A stretch of 64,000 bases of DNA, taken from assembly GCA_020853025.1 (NCBI GenBank), contig JADYZP010000052.1, positions 59,371 through 123,370 of the forward strand. Reading direction: 5' to 3'. A model generated the notes under the pieces. It was given only the letters and a program-made list of their open reading frames with translations. It had not been told where the DNA came from and did no database searches. Shown here one piece after another: positions 1 through 9,982 of this stretch. This DNA is from Burkholderiales bacterium (GTDB taxonomy: Bacteria; Pseudomonadota; Gammaproteobacteria; Burkholderiales; Casimicrobiaceae). Made by a program: the position numbers and the translations under genes. Numbering within the stretch: the first letter of the stretch is position 1; each line of letters starts with the position of its first letter.

Positions 1-397
1 CCAGGAATATCTCGACACCTATCGCGACACCTTCCACGGACAGGTGACCGCGCTCGGCTATGTGCGCGTGGCCACCTGCGCGTCCTGTCACGGTGCACAC
101 GAGGTACTGCCGGCGTCGAATCCGGCATCGAAGGTTTCGCCGCAGAACCGGCTCGCAACCTGCCAGACCTGCCACGCGGGTGCCACCGCCAACTTCGCGA
201 GCTTCGATCCGCACGCCAATCGCCATGACAAGGCCCGCAATCCGCTCTACTACTATGTGGCGCTGTTCATGGAGATCCTGCTCTGGGGCGTGTTCTCCTT
301 CTTCGGCATCCACACGTTGTTCTGGTTCTATCGTGAACTACGTGTCAAGTTCGGCGCTGGTCGAAAGTCCGCTGGCAGCGGCAGGGAGAAACACTGA
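1..397 (+). CDS. Membrane-anchored multiheme cytochrome c, 5'-truncated by the window edge
   Basis: Open from the window start; CXXCH motifs CASCH and CQTCH, then a C-terminal TM helix (YYYVALFMEILLWGVFSFFGIHTLFWFY). Confidence 0.75.
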   Translation, partial: QEYLDTYRDTFHGQVTALGYVRVATCASCHGAHEVLPASNPASKVSPQNRLATCQTCHAGATANFASFDPHANRHDKARNPLYYYVALFMEILLWGVFSFFGIHTLFWFYRELRVKFGAGRKSAGSGREKH

Positions 398-1278
398 TGG
401 CGAGCGCAACGGGCAATCCGGTGACGGCCACGGCGACGGCCACGACCGCGGGTGGCGGCACCGCGCAACGCTACTACCGCCGCTTCACGCCCGCTCAGCG
501 TGTGCTGCACGCGCTGCTGATGCTTTCCTTCCTCGGCTGCGCGCTGACCGGTCTGCCGTTGATTTTTGCTGACCGGCCGTGGGCCGCCGCTCTGGCGCGG
601 ACGCTCGGCGGCTTCGAAAGCGCCGGCGTCATCCATCGCATCTGCGCCTTCGTGATGATCGTCGTCTTCGTCACCCACGTCGTCGCGGTTTTCGCGCGCG
701 CGATCGCCAGCGGTCGCCTGATGGCCACACTATGGGGGCCCGACTCGATGGTGCCGCAGCCGCAGGACATCATCGACCTCTACCGCAACTTCAAGTGGTT
801 CATCGGCGCCGGACCACAGCCCAAGTTCGACCGCTGGACCTACTGGGAGAAATTCGACTACTGGGCGGTGTTCTGGGGGATGCTGATCATCGGCGGATCG
901 GGCCTGCTGCTCTGGTTCCCGGTGTTCTTCGCCAGGTTCCTTCCGGGCTGGGTGTTCAACATCGCCTCGCTGGTGCACGGCGAGGAAGCGCTGCTCGCCG
1001 TCGGCTTCATCTTCACTTTCCACTTCTTCAACGGCCACCTGCGACCGCAGAAATTCCCTATGGACACCGTCATCTTCACCGGCCGCATTTCCGAGCACGA
1101 ATTGCGCGAGGAGCGTGAAGTCGAGTACGAACGCATGGTCCGTGAGGGAACGCTCGCCGACCGCGAGACGACTCCGCCGTCCGAGGAAGCCAAGTGGTTC
1201 GGCTGGATCGTCGGCGGCGCAGCGCTCGTGCTCGGGATCATCGCCATCATCCTGATCGTTTCCAGCATCATCGGCTAG
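397..1278 (+). CDS. Di-heme cytochrome b (formate dehydrogenase gamma / b561-like) membrane subunit
   Basis: 293 aa, multiple TM helices with conserved His; starts at the stop of the upstream cytochrome gene. Confidence 0.75.
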   Translation: MASATGNPVTATATATTAGGGTAQRYYRRFTPAQRVLHALLMLSFLGCALTGLPLIFADRPWAAALARTLGGFESAGVIHRICAFVMIVVFVTHVVAVFARAIASGRLMATLWGPDSMVPQPQDIIDLYRNFKWFIGAGPQPKFDRWTYWEKFDYWAVFWGMLIIGGSGLLLWFPVFFARFLPGWVFNIASLVHGEEALLAVGFIFTFHFFNGHLRPQKFPMDTVIFTGRISEHELREEREVEYERMVREGTLADRETTPPSEEAKWFGWIVGGAALVLGIIAIILIVSSIIG

Positions 1279-1384
1279 TCGCTATACTGGCATCCGCCGC
1301 GGTCGGCACGGCCTCGATGGGTGTGCCAGCATCGGCAGGGTGTGTGCCAACGACAGCGCGGGAACGACAGACGAGGAAGCGCCG

Positions 1385-2731
1385 ATGAAGTTCACACTGG
1401 GCAAGAAGACGTTCATGCTGGGCGCGGCGACGACGATCATCGTCGGCGCCATTGCGCTCGTCGTTCTCGGCGCCGGCGGTATCGTCGCCTGGGAGTACAG
1501 CAACAGCGACGCCTTCTGCACCAATAACTGCCACGCGGTGCACCCCGAGGAGCCGCGTGCCCACGCGGTCTCCGTGCACGCGCGTGTTCACTGCGTCGAG
1601 TGCCACATGGGCCGGCTGCCGACGCTGCAGTTGATGGCGCTGAAAGCCGCACACTATCAGGAACTGCTCGGCATGATCATCGGCTACGAGCGTCCGCTGA
1701 CGGCGACCACGCTGCGTCCGGCACGCGATTCCTGCGAGAACTGCCACTGGCCATCGGTCAACCACGATGACAAGATCCGCACCAGGATCCAGTTCCAGCC
1801 CGACAAGGACAACACCGAGGTACGCACGAAGCTCATCTTGCACACCGGCAGCGGAGAAGCCCGCGAAAAGGCGACACGCGGCATTCACTGGCACATCGAG
1901 CAGAACGTCGAGTTCGTCTCCGACGACGTGCAGAGGCGAACGGTTCCCTGGGTGCGCATCACCGGCAACGATGGCAAGTCGCAGACCTACTTCGACGCAA
2001 CGAGCGAGATCGGGCGTGCCGAGATGGACCAGAGGCCCCGGCGCCGAATGGACTGCACCGACTGCCACAACGCGACCGGCCACCCGTTCCGCAATCCCGC
2101 CGACCGGATCGATGAGGCAATGGCGCAGGGGCGCATCGACCGCAGCATCCCGTCGATCAAAGCGCGCGCACTTGCGATCATCGAACGGGCCTCACCGCTG
2201 CACGGCCCGATGGAGGCGCAGATTTCGACGTTCAAGCAAATCATCGCCGACGCGGCGCCAAAGGGGGAATTGAAACCCGAGCAGAAAGCGGCCGAGGAAC
2301 AGTTTGCGAAAACGATGCTGGAGATTGTTTCGCTATCGGAATTCGAGGCCAAGGACTTTTCCTGGAAGTCCTTCCCGAATCACGTGGGGCACAGGGACTT
2401 CCCCGGCTGCTTCCGCTGCCACGACGGCAAGCATTTCAACGAAAAGGGCGAGGCGATCCGCCTCCAGTGCACGCTGTGCCACGATTTGCCGCAGGTCAGC
2501 GTCGACGGCACGCTGAAGACGGTGAACTCGACCGTGGCTCCGGGCCTCACACCGCCATCCAGCCACAACGAACCCAATTTCATGCATGACCACCGGACCA
2601 AGGTCGACGACAGCTGCAAGATGTGCCACGGTCCGATCAAGTGGGGAACCGAAGGTGGCAGCTTCTGTGCCAATCCGGCCTGTCATGGTCGCAACTGGCC
2701 GGAACTGAGTCTCGACAGCAAGCGGAACTGA
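1385..2731 (+). CDS. NapC/NirT-like N-anchored multiheme c-type cytochrome
   Basis: N-terminal TM, six CXXCH (CVECH, CENCH, CTDCH, CFRCH, CTLCH, CKMCH) plus CTNNCH and CANPACH; ATG at 1385 preferred over the ORF-track start. Confidence 0.8.
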   Translation: MKFTLGKKTFMLGAATTIIVGAIALVVLGAGGIVAWEYSNSDAFCTNNCHAVHPEEPRAHAVSVHARVHCVECHMGRLPTLQLMALKAAHYQELLGMIIGYERPLTATTLRPARDSCENCHWPSVNHDDKIRTRIQFQPDKDNTEVRTKLILHTGSGEAREKATRGIHWHIEQNVEFVSDDVQRRTVPWVRITGNDGKSQTYFDATSEIGRAEMDQRPRRRMDCTDCHNATGHPFRNPADRIDEAMAQGRIDRSIPSIKARALAIIERASPLHGPMEAQISTFKQIIADAAPKGELKPEQKAAEEQFAKTMLEIVSLSEFEAKDFSWKSFPNHVGHRDFPGCFRCHDGKHFNEKGEAIRLQCTLCHDLPQVSVDGTLKTVNSTVAPGLTPPSSHNEPNFMHDHRTKVDDSCKMCHGPIKWGTEGGSFCANPACHGRNWPELSLDSKRN

Positions 2732-2947
2732 CGTCAGGCCCTGGGCGGAGACAAAAAAGCCGGCTTGCGAGCTCGGACGCGCTACTGGGAAAGCACCCGC
2801 TTGACCAGTGGCTTCAGATCGTCACCCTTGGCCTCCAGCGCCACGTCTGTGCGATTGCATCCTGATGCAGCATGCTCCCGCGGCCGATGCCCTCCGGCCG
2901 GTGCATGGCGCTTGCGCGCCTGGCGACGGTCGGCGGGAGGCCTCCGA

Positions 2948-3232
2948 TCACATGGCCAGGATCCACTTCACCAGTGTCGCCGTATCGGCGTCCGACGACT
3001 TGACGGCGGGATGGCCCTTGCCTGCCTTGAGTTCCGCCACAATCTTCGCCTGGGCGTCCGCCTTACCCTTGTACTTCGCCGCGACGTCCTTGAACGACGG
3101 CCCCATCTTCTTGGTCGCCACCGCATGGCAAGTCATGCAGCCGCTGCTCTTGGCCAGTTCCTCGGATGCACTTGCCACACCGGCCGCCAACAGGCCGGCC
3201 GCCACTACCACGGTCATCGCAACGACTTTCAT
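2948..3232 (-). CDS. Periplasmic small class I cytochrome c (c551/c552-like)
   Basis: Signal peptide MKVVAMTVVVAAGLLAAGVASA, one CMTCH, C-terminal LVKWILAM typical of class I cytochromes. Confidence 0.85.
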   Translation of the reverse strand: MKVVAMTVVVAAGLLAAGVASASEELAKSSGCMTCHAVATKKMGPSFKDVAAKYKGKADAQAKIVAELKAGKGHPAVKSSDADTATLVKWILAM

Positions 3233-3439
3233 TCTGACGCTCCTTTGAGAGTTTCCTGCTGTGCAGGCGGGCCTGGACCGCGGCGAGGGCACCCCCGCTG
3301 CGACCATCGAATACTCGTAACGCAAGACTCTGCTCATCACGATTCGACGCAATCTGCCGCCATCCTAACGCATGGCCGGAGGTTTGGTTGACCCGGCAGC
3401 GGCCGATAGCTCACGCGGTGGCGACCTGTTGCAGTTCGA

Positions 3440-5197
3440 TCACACGGCGGCGGCCACCGATTGCGCGGCGCGCCCGGCGCCGGCTGCGCCGCTGCGATGG
3501 CGTGCCAGGTAGAGCGGCGTGCGCGAGCGCGGCACCTTGCCGACGAAGTGGAATCGCGCGACGTGGTAACTGGGGTCGAAGCCGAAGAAATTCCGGTGCA
3601 TGCGCTCGAGTTCGGCGGCCCGGTACGCCGCCAGCGGCCGGTGCGCCTCGTCGGCGGCTCGCGAGCGCGCCTTCTCGGCGAGCAGGTACTCGTAATCGGG
3701 CGCCGCGGCCAACGCCTGCGCGCGCCTTTCGACCTCGCGCCGAAAGCCTTCCGGATCGGCGCCGAACTGCGCGTCGATCAGGCCGGCAGCGACTGCGGCT
3801 CGCGCCGTCATCGGCAGCCGCCCCTGGGTCAGCGCACGCGCCGCGTCGTCGCCGACGCGCCGTGGCAGCAGGTAGGTCCAGTACTCGGAACCGTAGAGGT
3901 TGCCCATGCCCTTGTAATGCGCATTGAGAATCACCGCGTCGCGAGCCCAGACGCGGTCGGCGGCGAGCGCCAGGAACGCGCCGCCGGCGCCGGCATTGCC
4001 CTGCATCGCGGCGATGGTCAGCTGCCGCGACGTCATGATGATTTCGCGGACCAGGTCGTTCATCGCGTTGATGTTGCGCCACGACTCCTCGGCCGGATGC
4101 TCGGCAGCCTCGATCAGGTTCAAGTGGATGCCGTTGGACCAGAAGTCGGGGCCACCCATCAGCACGATCACGCGGGTCGCACGCCGCGTCGCCGCGACGT
4201 AGGCGGCGCGCAATGCCTCGCAGTCGGCCGTACCCATCGCGCCGTTGTGGAACGGGAAGTGAAGATAGCCGACGGCGCCCTCCTCCACGTACTCGATGGG
4301 CCGCCACGTCGCGCCGTCGACACGCGCATCGGGCGCCAGCGCAAGCTCGGGGACTTCGGCGAGCCGGTCGCCCAGCACCTGCGCGGCCGGCAGCTTGAAG
4401 CCGTTGCCGTCGTCGCCGATGCGCTGAAGATGCGTGATCCACACTCCCCCGTCGACGGTGGCGCGCAGGATTGCGCCGGAGCGCTGCGCGACGACGGCGC
4501 CCGCCGTCGCCCCAGCAAGCGGCGGCGGCGCGTTGCCCTCGCGATGCGCGCCGTAGAGACGTACCGGAATGCCCAACACGGCGTCGGCGACGCCGGGCGC
4601 GCCGTCCGCCGCCCGGATCCGGCGCAGCACGGTCGCGGTGTCGTCGCGGCGCCAGTCGATGGCGCGGTCCGCCTGCTTCATCAGCGGACGCAGTCGCCCG
4701 CGTGCGTTTGCCTGCAGATCGGCCAACGGCTTCGGTGCGCCACCGGCGTTGATCGCCGCGAGCGTCGTCGTCAGCGCCGCCACCGCGGCGGCGGTGACCT
4801 CCTGGCGGTAGAGACTGCTCTTCGCCGCATCGCGCATCGGAAATTCGACGCTGGCCCAGACGTCGCCGGCGTCCATGTCGCCGTTGGCTTCGAGGATAGT
4901 GACGCCCCAGCGGCCAACGCCTTCGCTGATCGCCCAGTCGAGCGCGGAGGGGCCGCGGTCACCGGCGATGCCCGGATGCACGACGAGACAGCGATGGCGA
5001 CGCCAGACCGATTCCGGGATGCGCCGCTTGAGAAACGGCGCGATGACGAGTTCCGGTCGCCAGAGCGCGACCGCCTCTTCGGTCACGCTGTCGGCGATGT
5101 CGAATTCGATGGACACGTCGTGGCCCGCCGCCGTCAACGCGCAATGGACGCTCTGTGTCAGGCAGTTGTACGAATGCGCGAGCAGCAGGATGCGCAT
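3440..5197 (-). CDS. hypX: Hydrogenase maturation factor HypX/HoxX (formyltransferase + enoyl-CoA hydratase-like)
   Basis: MRILLLAHSYNCLTQ... N-terminal formyltransferase-like domain and crotonase-like C-terminal domain; last gene of the hyp cluster. Confidence 0.88.
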   Translation of the reverse strand: MRILLLAHSYNCLTQSVHCALTAAGHDVSIEFDIADSVTEEAVALWRPELVIAPFLKRRIPESVWRRHRCLVVHPGIAGDRGPSALDWAISEGVGRWGVTILEANGDMDAGDVWASVEFPMRDAAKSSLYRQEVTAAAVAALTTTLAAINAGGAPKPLADLQANARGRLRPLMKQADRAIDWRRDDTATVLRRIRAADGAPGVADAVLGIPVRLYGAHREGNAPPPLAGATAGAVVAQRSGAILRATVDGGVWITHLQRIGDDGNGFKLPAAQVLGDRLAEVPELALAPDARVDGATWRPIEYVEEGAVGYLHFPFHNGAMGTADCEALRAAYVAATRRATRVIVLMGGPDFWSNGIHLNLIEAAEHPAEESWRNINAMNDLVREIIMTSRQLTIAAMQGNAGAGGAFLALAADRVWARDAVILNAHYKGMGNLYGSEYWTYLLPRRVGDDAARALTQGRLPMTARAAVAAGLIDAQFGADPEGFRREVERRAQALAAAPDYEYLLAEKARSRAADEAHRPLAAYRAAELERMHRNFFGFDPSYHVARFHFVGKVPRSRTPLYLARHRSGAAGAGRAAQSVAAAV

Positions 5198-6243
5198 CAG
5201 CAGATCCTCGGCAACTGCTCGCCGGTCAGCCAGTCGACGACGCGCCGGCCGCCGAAGCTCGTGTCCATCTGTACGAAATGATGCGGATCCTCGATGACCT
5301 CGCCGATGATCGCCGCATCAACCCCCAGCGGGTGCGCGCGCATCGCAGCGAGCAGGCGCTGCGCGTCGGCATCTGCGCAAATCGCCACCAGCTTGCCCTC
5401 GTTGGCGACGTACAGCGGATCGAGTCCCAGGAACTCGCAGGCGGCGCGCACCTCCGCGTGCACGGGGATGCGCTCTTCGGCAATGACCATGCCGCAGCCG
5501 GACTGGCGGGCGAGCTCGTTCAGCGTCGTCGCCAGCCCGCCGCGCGTCGGGTCGCGCAGGCAGTGCAGGTCGGGCACCGCGGCGACCATCGTCGCGACCA
5601 GTCCGTGCAGCGCCGCGGTGTCCGAGCGCAGCGTCGTCTCGAAGCTCAAGTTCTCGCGCAGCGACATGATCGCCACGCCGTGGTCACCCAGCGCCCCGCT
5701 GACCAGGATGCGGTCGCCGGGGCGTGCCCGGTCACCGCGGATGTCCACGCCGGCGGGCACCACGCCGACGCCGGTGGTGGTGATGAAGACGCCGTCGCCG
5801 TTGCCCTGCTCGACGACTTTCGTATCCCCGGTAACGACGGGGACGCGCGCGTCGGCGGCGGCCGCCGCCATCGACCCGACGATCCGCTTCAGGTCGGCGA
5901 GCGGATAGCCTTCCTCGAGGATGAAGCCCGCTGCCAGATAGAGCGGCGTCGCCCCTGCCATCGCGACGTCGTTGATCGTGCCGTGCACCGACAGGCAGCC
6001 GATGTCGCCGCCCGGGAAGAACAGCGGCGACACGACATGGCTGTCGGTCGCCATCACCATGCGCCCACCCGGCACCGCGAACACCGCGTTGTCGTTGGCC
6101 TGGCGCAGCCATTCGTTGTCGAAGGCATGGACGAAGAGTTCGTCGATCAGCTGCGCCATCGCCCGGCCGCCACCGCCGTGCGTCATGTCGACGCGCCCGT
6201 TGCGGAAGTCGACCGGGCGGAGGGTGTCGTCGCGCCCGGCCAT
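5197..6243 (-). CDS. hypE: Hydrogenase expression/formation protein HypE
   Basis: HypE sequence with MTHGGGGRAMAQLI and C-terminal region; ATG at 6243 overlaps the hypD stop. Confidence 0.93.
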   Translation of the reverse strand: MAGRDDTLRPVDFRNGRVDMTHGGGGRAMAQLIDELFVHAFDNEWLRQANDNAVFAVPGGRMVMATDSHVVSPLFFPGGDIGCLSVHGTINDVAMAGATPLYLAAGFILEEGYPLADLKRIVGSMAAAAADARVPVVTGDTKVVEQGNGDGVFITTTGVGVVPAGVDIRGDRARPGDRILVSGALGDHGVAIMSLRENLSFETTLRSDTAALHGLVATMVAAVPDLHCLRDPTRGGLATTLNELARQSGCGMVIAEERIPVHAEVRAACEFLGLDPLYVANEGKLVAICADADAQRLLAAMRAHPLGVDAAIIGEVIEDPHHFVQMDTSFGGRRVVDWLTGEQLPRIC

Positions 6244-7397
6244 CAATCCGCCGCAGCCGCAACCGGGGCGATCGCCGCGTCCTTGAAGCGGCCGTAGGTG
6301 TAGTGCGCGGCGCAGGCGCCCTCCGCCGACACCATGCACGATCCCAGCGGATGGTCGGGCGTGCACGCGGTGCCGAAGACCTTGCACTGCGCGGGCGTCT
6401 TCACTCCGCGCAGGATGGCGCCGCATTCGCAGGCCTTATGGTCGGGCACCGACCGGTAGACGATGCCGTAGCGCGCCTCGGCGTCGAACGCGCGATAGCG
6501 CTCGCGGATGCGCAGCGCGCTGTACGGCACCTCGCCCAGGCCGCGCCATTCGAAGGTGCGCCGCAGTTCGAAGATATCGGCGACCAGCGACTTGGCGCGG
6601 ACGTTGCCGTCGCGGGTGACCGCGCGCGTGAACTCGTTCTCGACCTCGGCACGGCCCTCGTTCAGCTGCCGTACCAGCATCAGGATCGCCTGCATCACGT
6701 CCAGCGGTTCGAAGCCGGCGATGACCACCGGCCGCTGGTATTCCTCGGCAAAGTATTCGTAGGGCTGGCTGCCGATCACCGTCGACACGTGCGCCGGCCC
6801 GATGAAGCCGTCGAGCGGGACCGTGCCGTATTCGCGCACCTCCTTGCTCTCCAGGATGTTGCTGATGGCGGCGGGCGTCAGCACGTGGTTGCAGAAGACG
6901 CTGAAGTTGGCGAGCCCTTCCGCCTGCGCGTCGCGGATCGCGACTGCGGTCGGCGGCGTCGTCGTCTCGAAGCCGATGGCGAAGAAGACGACGTCGCGCT
7001 GCGGATGCTCGCGCGCGATGCGCACGGCATCGGCGGACGAGTACACCATCCGGATGTCACAGCCGCGCGCCTTTGCCTGCAGCAGCGAAAGGCCCTTCGA
7101 CGCCGGCACGCGCATCGTGTCGGCGTACGTGCACAGGATGAGTCCCGGGCGCTGCGCCAGCGCGATTGCGTTGTCGATGCGCCCGACCGGCAGCACGCAC
7201 ACCGGACAACCCGGACCGTGAATCATCCGGACGTTGGCAGGCAACAGGTCGCAGAGCCCATAGCGCGATATCGCGTGCGTGTGGCCGCCGCAGAATTCCA
7301 TCAGGTGATACCGGCGATCGCTGCGGACCTCGCGCGCGATTGCGGCAGCCAGGTCGCGTGCGAGCGCACCGTCGCGGAACTCGTCGATGTACTTCAT
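6243..7397 (-). CDS. hypD: Hydrogenase formation protein HypD
   Basis: MEFCGGHTHAISRYG, GPGCPVCVLP and GFETTTPP motifs. Confidence 0.95.
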   Translation of the reverse strand: MKYIDEFRDGALARDLAAAIAREVRSDRRYHLMEFCGGHTHAISRYGLCDLLPANVRMIHGPGCPVCVLPVGRIDNAIALAQRPGLILCTYADTMRVPASKGLSLLQAKARGCDIRMVYSSADAVRIAREHPQRDVVFFAIGFETTTPPTAVAIRDAQAEGLANFSVFCNHVLTPAAISNILESKEVREYGTVPLDGFIGPAHVSTVIGSQPYEYFAEEYQRPVVIAGFEPLDVMQAILMLVRQLNEGRAEVENEFTRAVTRDGNVRAKSLVADIFELRRTFEWRGLGEVPYSALRIRERYRAFDAEARYGIVYRSVPDHKACECGAILRGVKTPAQCKVFGTACTPDHPLGSCMVSAEGACAAHYTYGRFKDAAIAPVAAAAD

Positions 7398-7627
7398 CGC
7401 GCGGCGTCCGGCAGCAGCCCCGCCTGCGCGAAAGTGTCGAGCGTGCGCTGCGCCTCGTCCGGGTCGAGCCGCGTAAGCGCGTAGCCGACGTGCACGATCA
7501 CGTAGTCGCCGCAAGCGACGCCTTCGACTAGCGCCAGCGATATCTGCTTGCGAACGCCGCCGACATCGACCAGCGCCGTTTCCGGGTCGGGCATTTCGAC
7601 GATGCGCGCGGGTATGGCCAGGCACAT
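7394..7627 (-). CDS. hypC: HypC/HupF-family chaperone HypC
   Basis: MCLAIPARIVEM N-terminus; between hypF and hypD. Confidence 0.93.
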   Translation of the reverse strand: MCLAIPARIVEMPDPETALVDVGGVRKQISLALVEGVACGDYVIVHVGYALTRLDPDEAQRTLDTFAQAGLLPDAAR

Positions 7628-7629
7628 GG

Positions 7630-9969
7630 TCAGCTCGTTCCGGCAAGCGATTTCAGTCCGACCCACGCCTGGCCCAGCGCCAGGCCGCCGTCGTTGGGCG
7701 GCACCGCCTGCGCTTCGAGCAGGGCGAGCCCCCGCTGCGCGAGCGCCGCGCGCAGGCCCTCCGACAGCAGCGCGTTGAGAAAGCAGCCGCCGCCGCCCGC
7801 GACCGTGGTCAGCGCCTTCGTCGCCGCCGTGCGCGCCGTCCAGTCGGCGAGCGCGGCGACCAGCGTCGCGTGGAACAATGCCGCACCGAAGCCGGCGTCA
7901 TCGGTATCCGCGAGCCGCGCCAGCAGGCGCGTCAGGTCGAGCTCGTTGTCGGCGCTGATCGTGTAGAGCGCCGGGTCGGCGGGCACCGGTCCGTGCGCCT
8001 GCGCGCATCCTTCGAGCAGCATCGCCGCCTGGCCTTCGAAGGCCATTCGCTGGCGTACCCCCAGCATTCCCGCTGCCGCGTCGAACCAGCGGCCCATGCT
8101 CGACGTCGGCGGGGCGCGCACGCCCAGCGCGAGCATCGACGCCACGGTGCGCGCACCCGGCTCGCTGGCGAAACGCCGCTCGATTTCGGCGCCGCGGCCG
8201 GCGCGATCCAGCGCCGCCGCCGCCATCCGCCACGGCTCGCGCGCGGCGCGATCGCCACCGGGGAGCATGAGCGGCGCCAGGCGTCCGACGCGGTCGCAGC
8301 GCGTCCCTGCGACGACCAGCAGTTCCCCACCCCACGCGCCACCGTCGGTTCCGAGCCCGACGCCGTCGAGCGCCAACCCCAAAACCGGACCTCGATGACG
8401 ATGTTCGGCCAGCACCGTGGCAATGTGCGCGTGATGGTGCTGCACGCCGTGCAGCGGGACGCCGTAGCGCGCCGCCAGCCGGGCCGCGTGGCGCGTGCTG
8501 AAAAAATCGGGATGCAGGTCGTGCACGATCAGCGCCGGCGTGACGTCGACGGTCGCCAGCAGGTGATCCGCCGCGTCTTCGAGTGCGCGGCAGGTCGGCG
8601 CGTTGTCGAGGTCTCCGATATGCTGCGACACGAAAGCTTCGTCGCCGCGCGTCACGCAGACCGTGTTCTTGAAATAGCCGCCGACCGCCAGCACCGAAGG
8701 TCCGGCAACGGCGAGCGGAATCGCCCGCGGCGTGTAGCCGCGTGCGCGCCTGACGAACTGGAACCCGTGTGTGCCTTCTTCCGGCAGCGCGCGGACGACG
8801 CTGTCGTCGCAACCGACGACGATGTCGCGATCGTGGACGACGTAGCCGTCGGCGATAGCTTCGAGGCGTCGGCAAGCCTCAGCGTTGCCGGTGACCAGCG
8901 GCTCGCCTCCCGGATTGGCGCTGGTCATCACCAGCACCAGCGCCTGCGCCTGGTCACGCCACTGCACGCCCGCGGGTCGACCCGCCGCCTCGTGAAACAG
9001 CAGGTGCTGCAGCGGTGTGTACGGCAGCATGACGCCAAGCCAGCCGAGGCCCGGTGCTACACCGGCAAGCGCGCCATCGACGCCTTCGCGCTTGCGCAAC
9101 AGGACGATCGGCCGCTGCCTGGAGTCGAGCAACGCCCCTTCGCTCGCCGATACCTGCGCGAATGCCGCCACCGACGCCAGGTTCGCCAGCATGACGGCAA
9201 AGGGCTTTTCCTCGCGCGCCTTGCGCGCGCGCAGCCGCGCGACGGCATCCGCGTTGCGGGCGTCGCAGGCGAGATGGAATCCACCCAGACCCTTGATGGC
9301 GAGAATCTCGCCGCGGGCGATGCGCATCGCCGCTTCGGCAACCGCATCGACGTCGCGCAGTTCCCTGCCCGCGGCGTCGAGAAACGCAAGCCGCGGGCCG
9401 CACTCCGGGCAGGCATTGGGCTCGGCATGAAAGCGGCGATCGGACGGATTGCGGTATTCGGAAAGACAGCGCGGACACTGCGCGAACGTCGCCATGCTCG
9501 TCGTCGCGCGATCGTAGGGCAGCGAGCGCGTGATCGTGTAGCGCGGGCCGCAATGCGTGCAGTTGGTGAACGCGTAGCGATGGCGGCGATCGGATGGCGT
9601 GAAGAGTTCGTCCAGGCAGTCGGCGCAGACCGCGCTGTCGGATCCGATCGCCGTCGCACCCTGCCCCTTGACGCTGCCGAGAATCGCGAAGTCGCCTGCG
9701 CCGGTGCCCAACTCGCACTCCTGCAGGGTGACGCGGTCGACGCGCGCGTGCTGTGGCGCATCGTCGCGCAGGCGGCGGGTCAGCTGCTCGACGCATTCCG
9801 GGTCGCCCTGCACCTCGATCGTCACGCCGGCGGAGTCGTTGCGCACCCAGCCCGCCAGCTCGAGTTCGCGCGCCACCCGGTAGACGAAGGGCCGGAAACC
9901 GACACCCTGCACGATGCCCTGCACCTCGATGCGGCGGCGCACGACATGGGTCGTGATGGCAACGCTCAT
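7630..9969 (-). CDS. hypF: Carbamoyltransferase HypF
   Basis: Acylphosphatase domain VQGIVQGVGFRPFVYR, zinc fingers (CADCLDE, CTHCGPRYT, CPRCLSEY, CPECGPR), YrdC-like and Kae1-like domains. Confidence 0.94.
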   Translation of the reverse strand: MSVAITTHVVRRRIEVQGIVQGVGFRPFVYRVARELELAGWVRNDSAGVTIEVQGDPECVEQLTRRLRDDAPQHARVDRVTLQECELGTGAGDFAILGSVKGQGATAIGSDSAVCADCLDELFTPSDRRHRYAFTNCTHCGPRYTITRSLPYDRATTSMATFAQCPRCLSEYRNPSDRRFHAEPNACPECGPRLAFLDAAGRELRDVDAVAEAAMRIARGEILAIKGLGGFHLACDARNADAVARLRARKAREEKPFAVMLANLASVAAFAQVSASEGALLDSRQRPIVLLRKREGVDGALAGVAPGLGWLGVMLPYTPLQHLLFHEAAGRPAGVQWRDQAQALVLVMTSANPGGEPLVTGNAEACRRLEAIADGYVVHDRDIVVGCDDSVVRALPEEGTHGFQFVRRARGYTPRAIPLAVAGPSVLAVGGYFKNTVCVTRGDEAFVSQHIGDLDNAPTCRALEDAADHLLATVDVTPALIVHDLHPDFFSTRHAARLAARYGVPLHGVQHHHAHIATVLAEHRHRGPVLGLALDGVGLGTDGGAWGGELLVVAGTRCDRVGRLAPLMLPGGDRAAREPWRMAAAALDRAGRGAEIERRFASEPGARTVASMLALGVRAPPTSSMGRWFDAAAGMLGVRQRMAFEGQAAMLLEGCAQAHGPVPADPALYTISADNELDLTRLLARLADTDDAGFGAALFHATLVAALADWTARTAATKALTTVAGGGGCFLNALLSEGLRAALAQRGLALLEAQAVPPNDGGLALGQAWVGLKSLAGTS

Positions 9970-9982
9970 CGACGCTCGCTCG

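Noticed and set aside
3461-5281. 606-aa plus-strand ORF opposite hypX/hypE, and similar long ORFs (7870-10236, 34577-36889, 38762-40312, 13164-15623)
   Set aside because: Mirror ORFs typical of high-GC DNA; Arg/His/Gln-rich translations, lying antisense to well-recognised genes.
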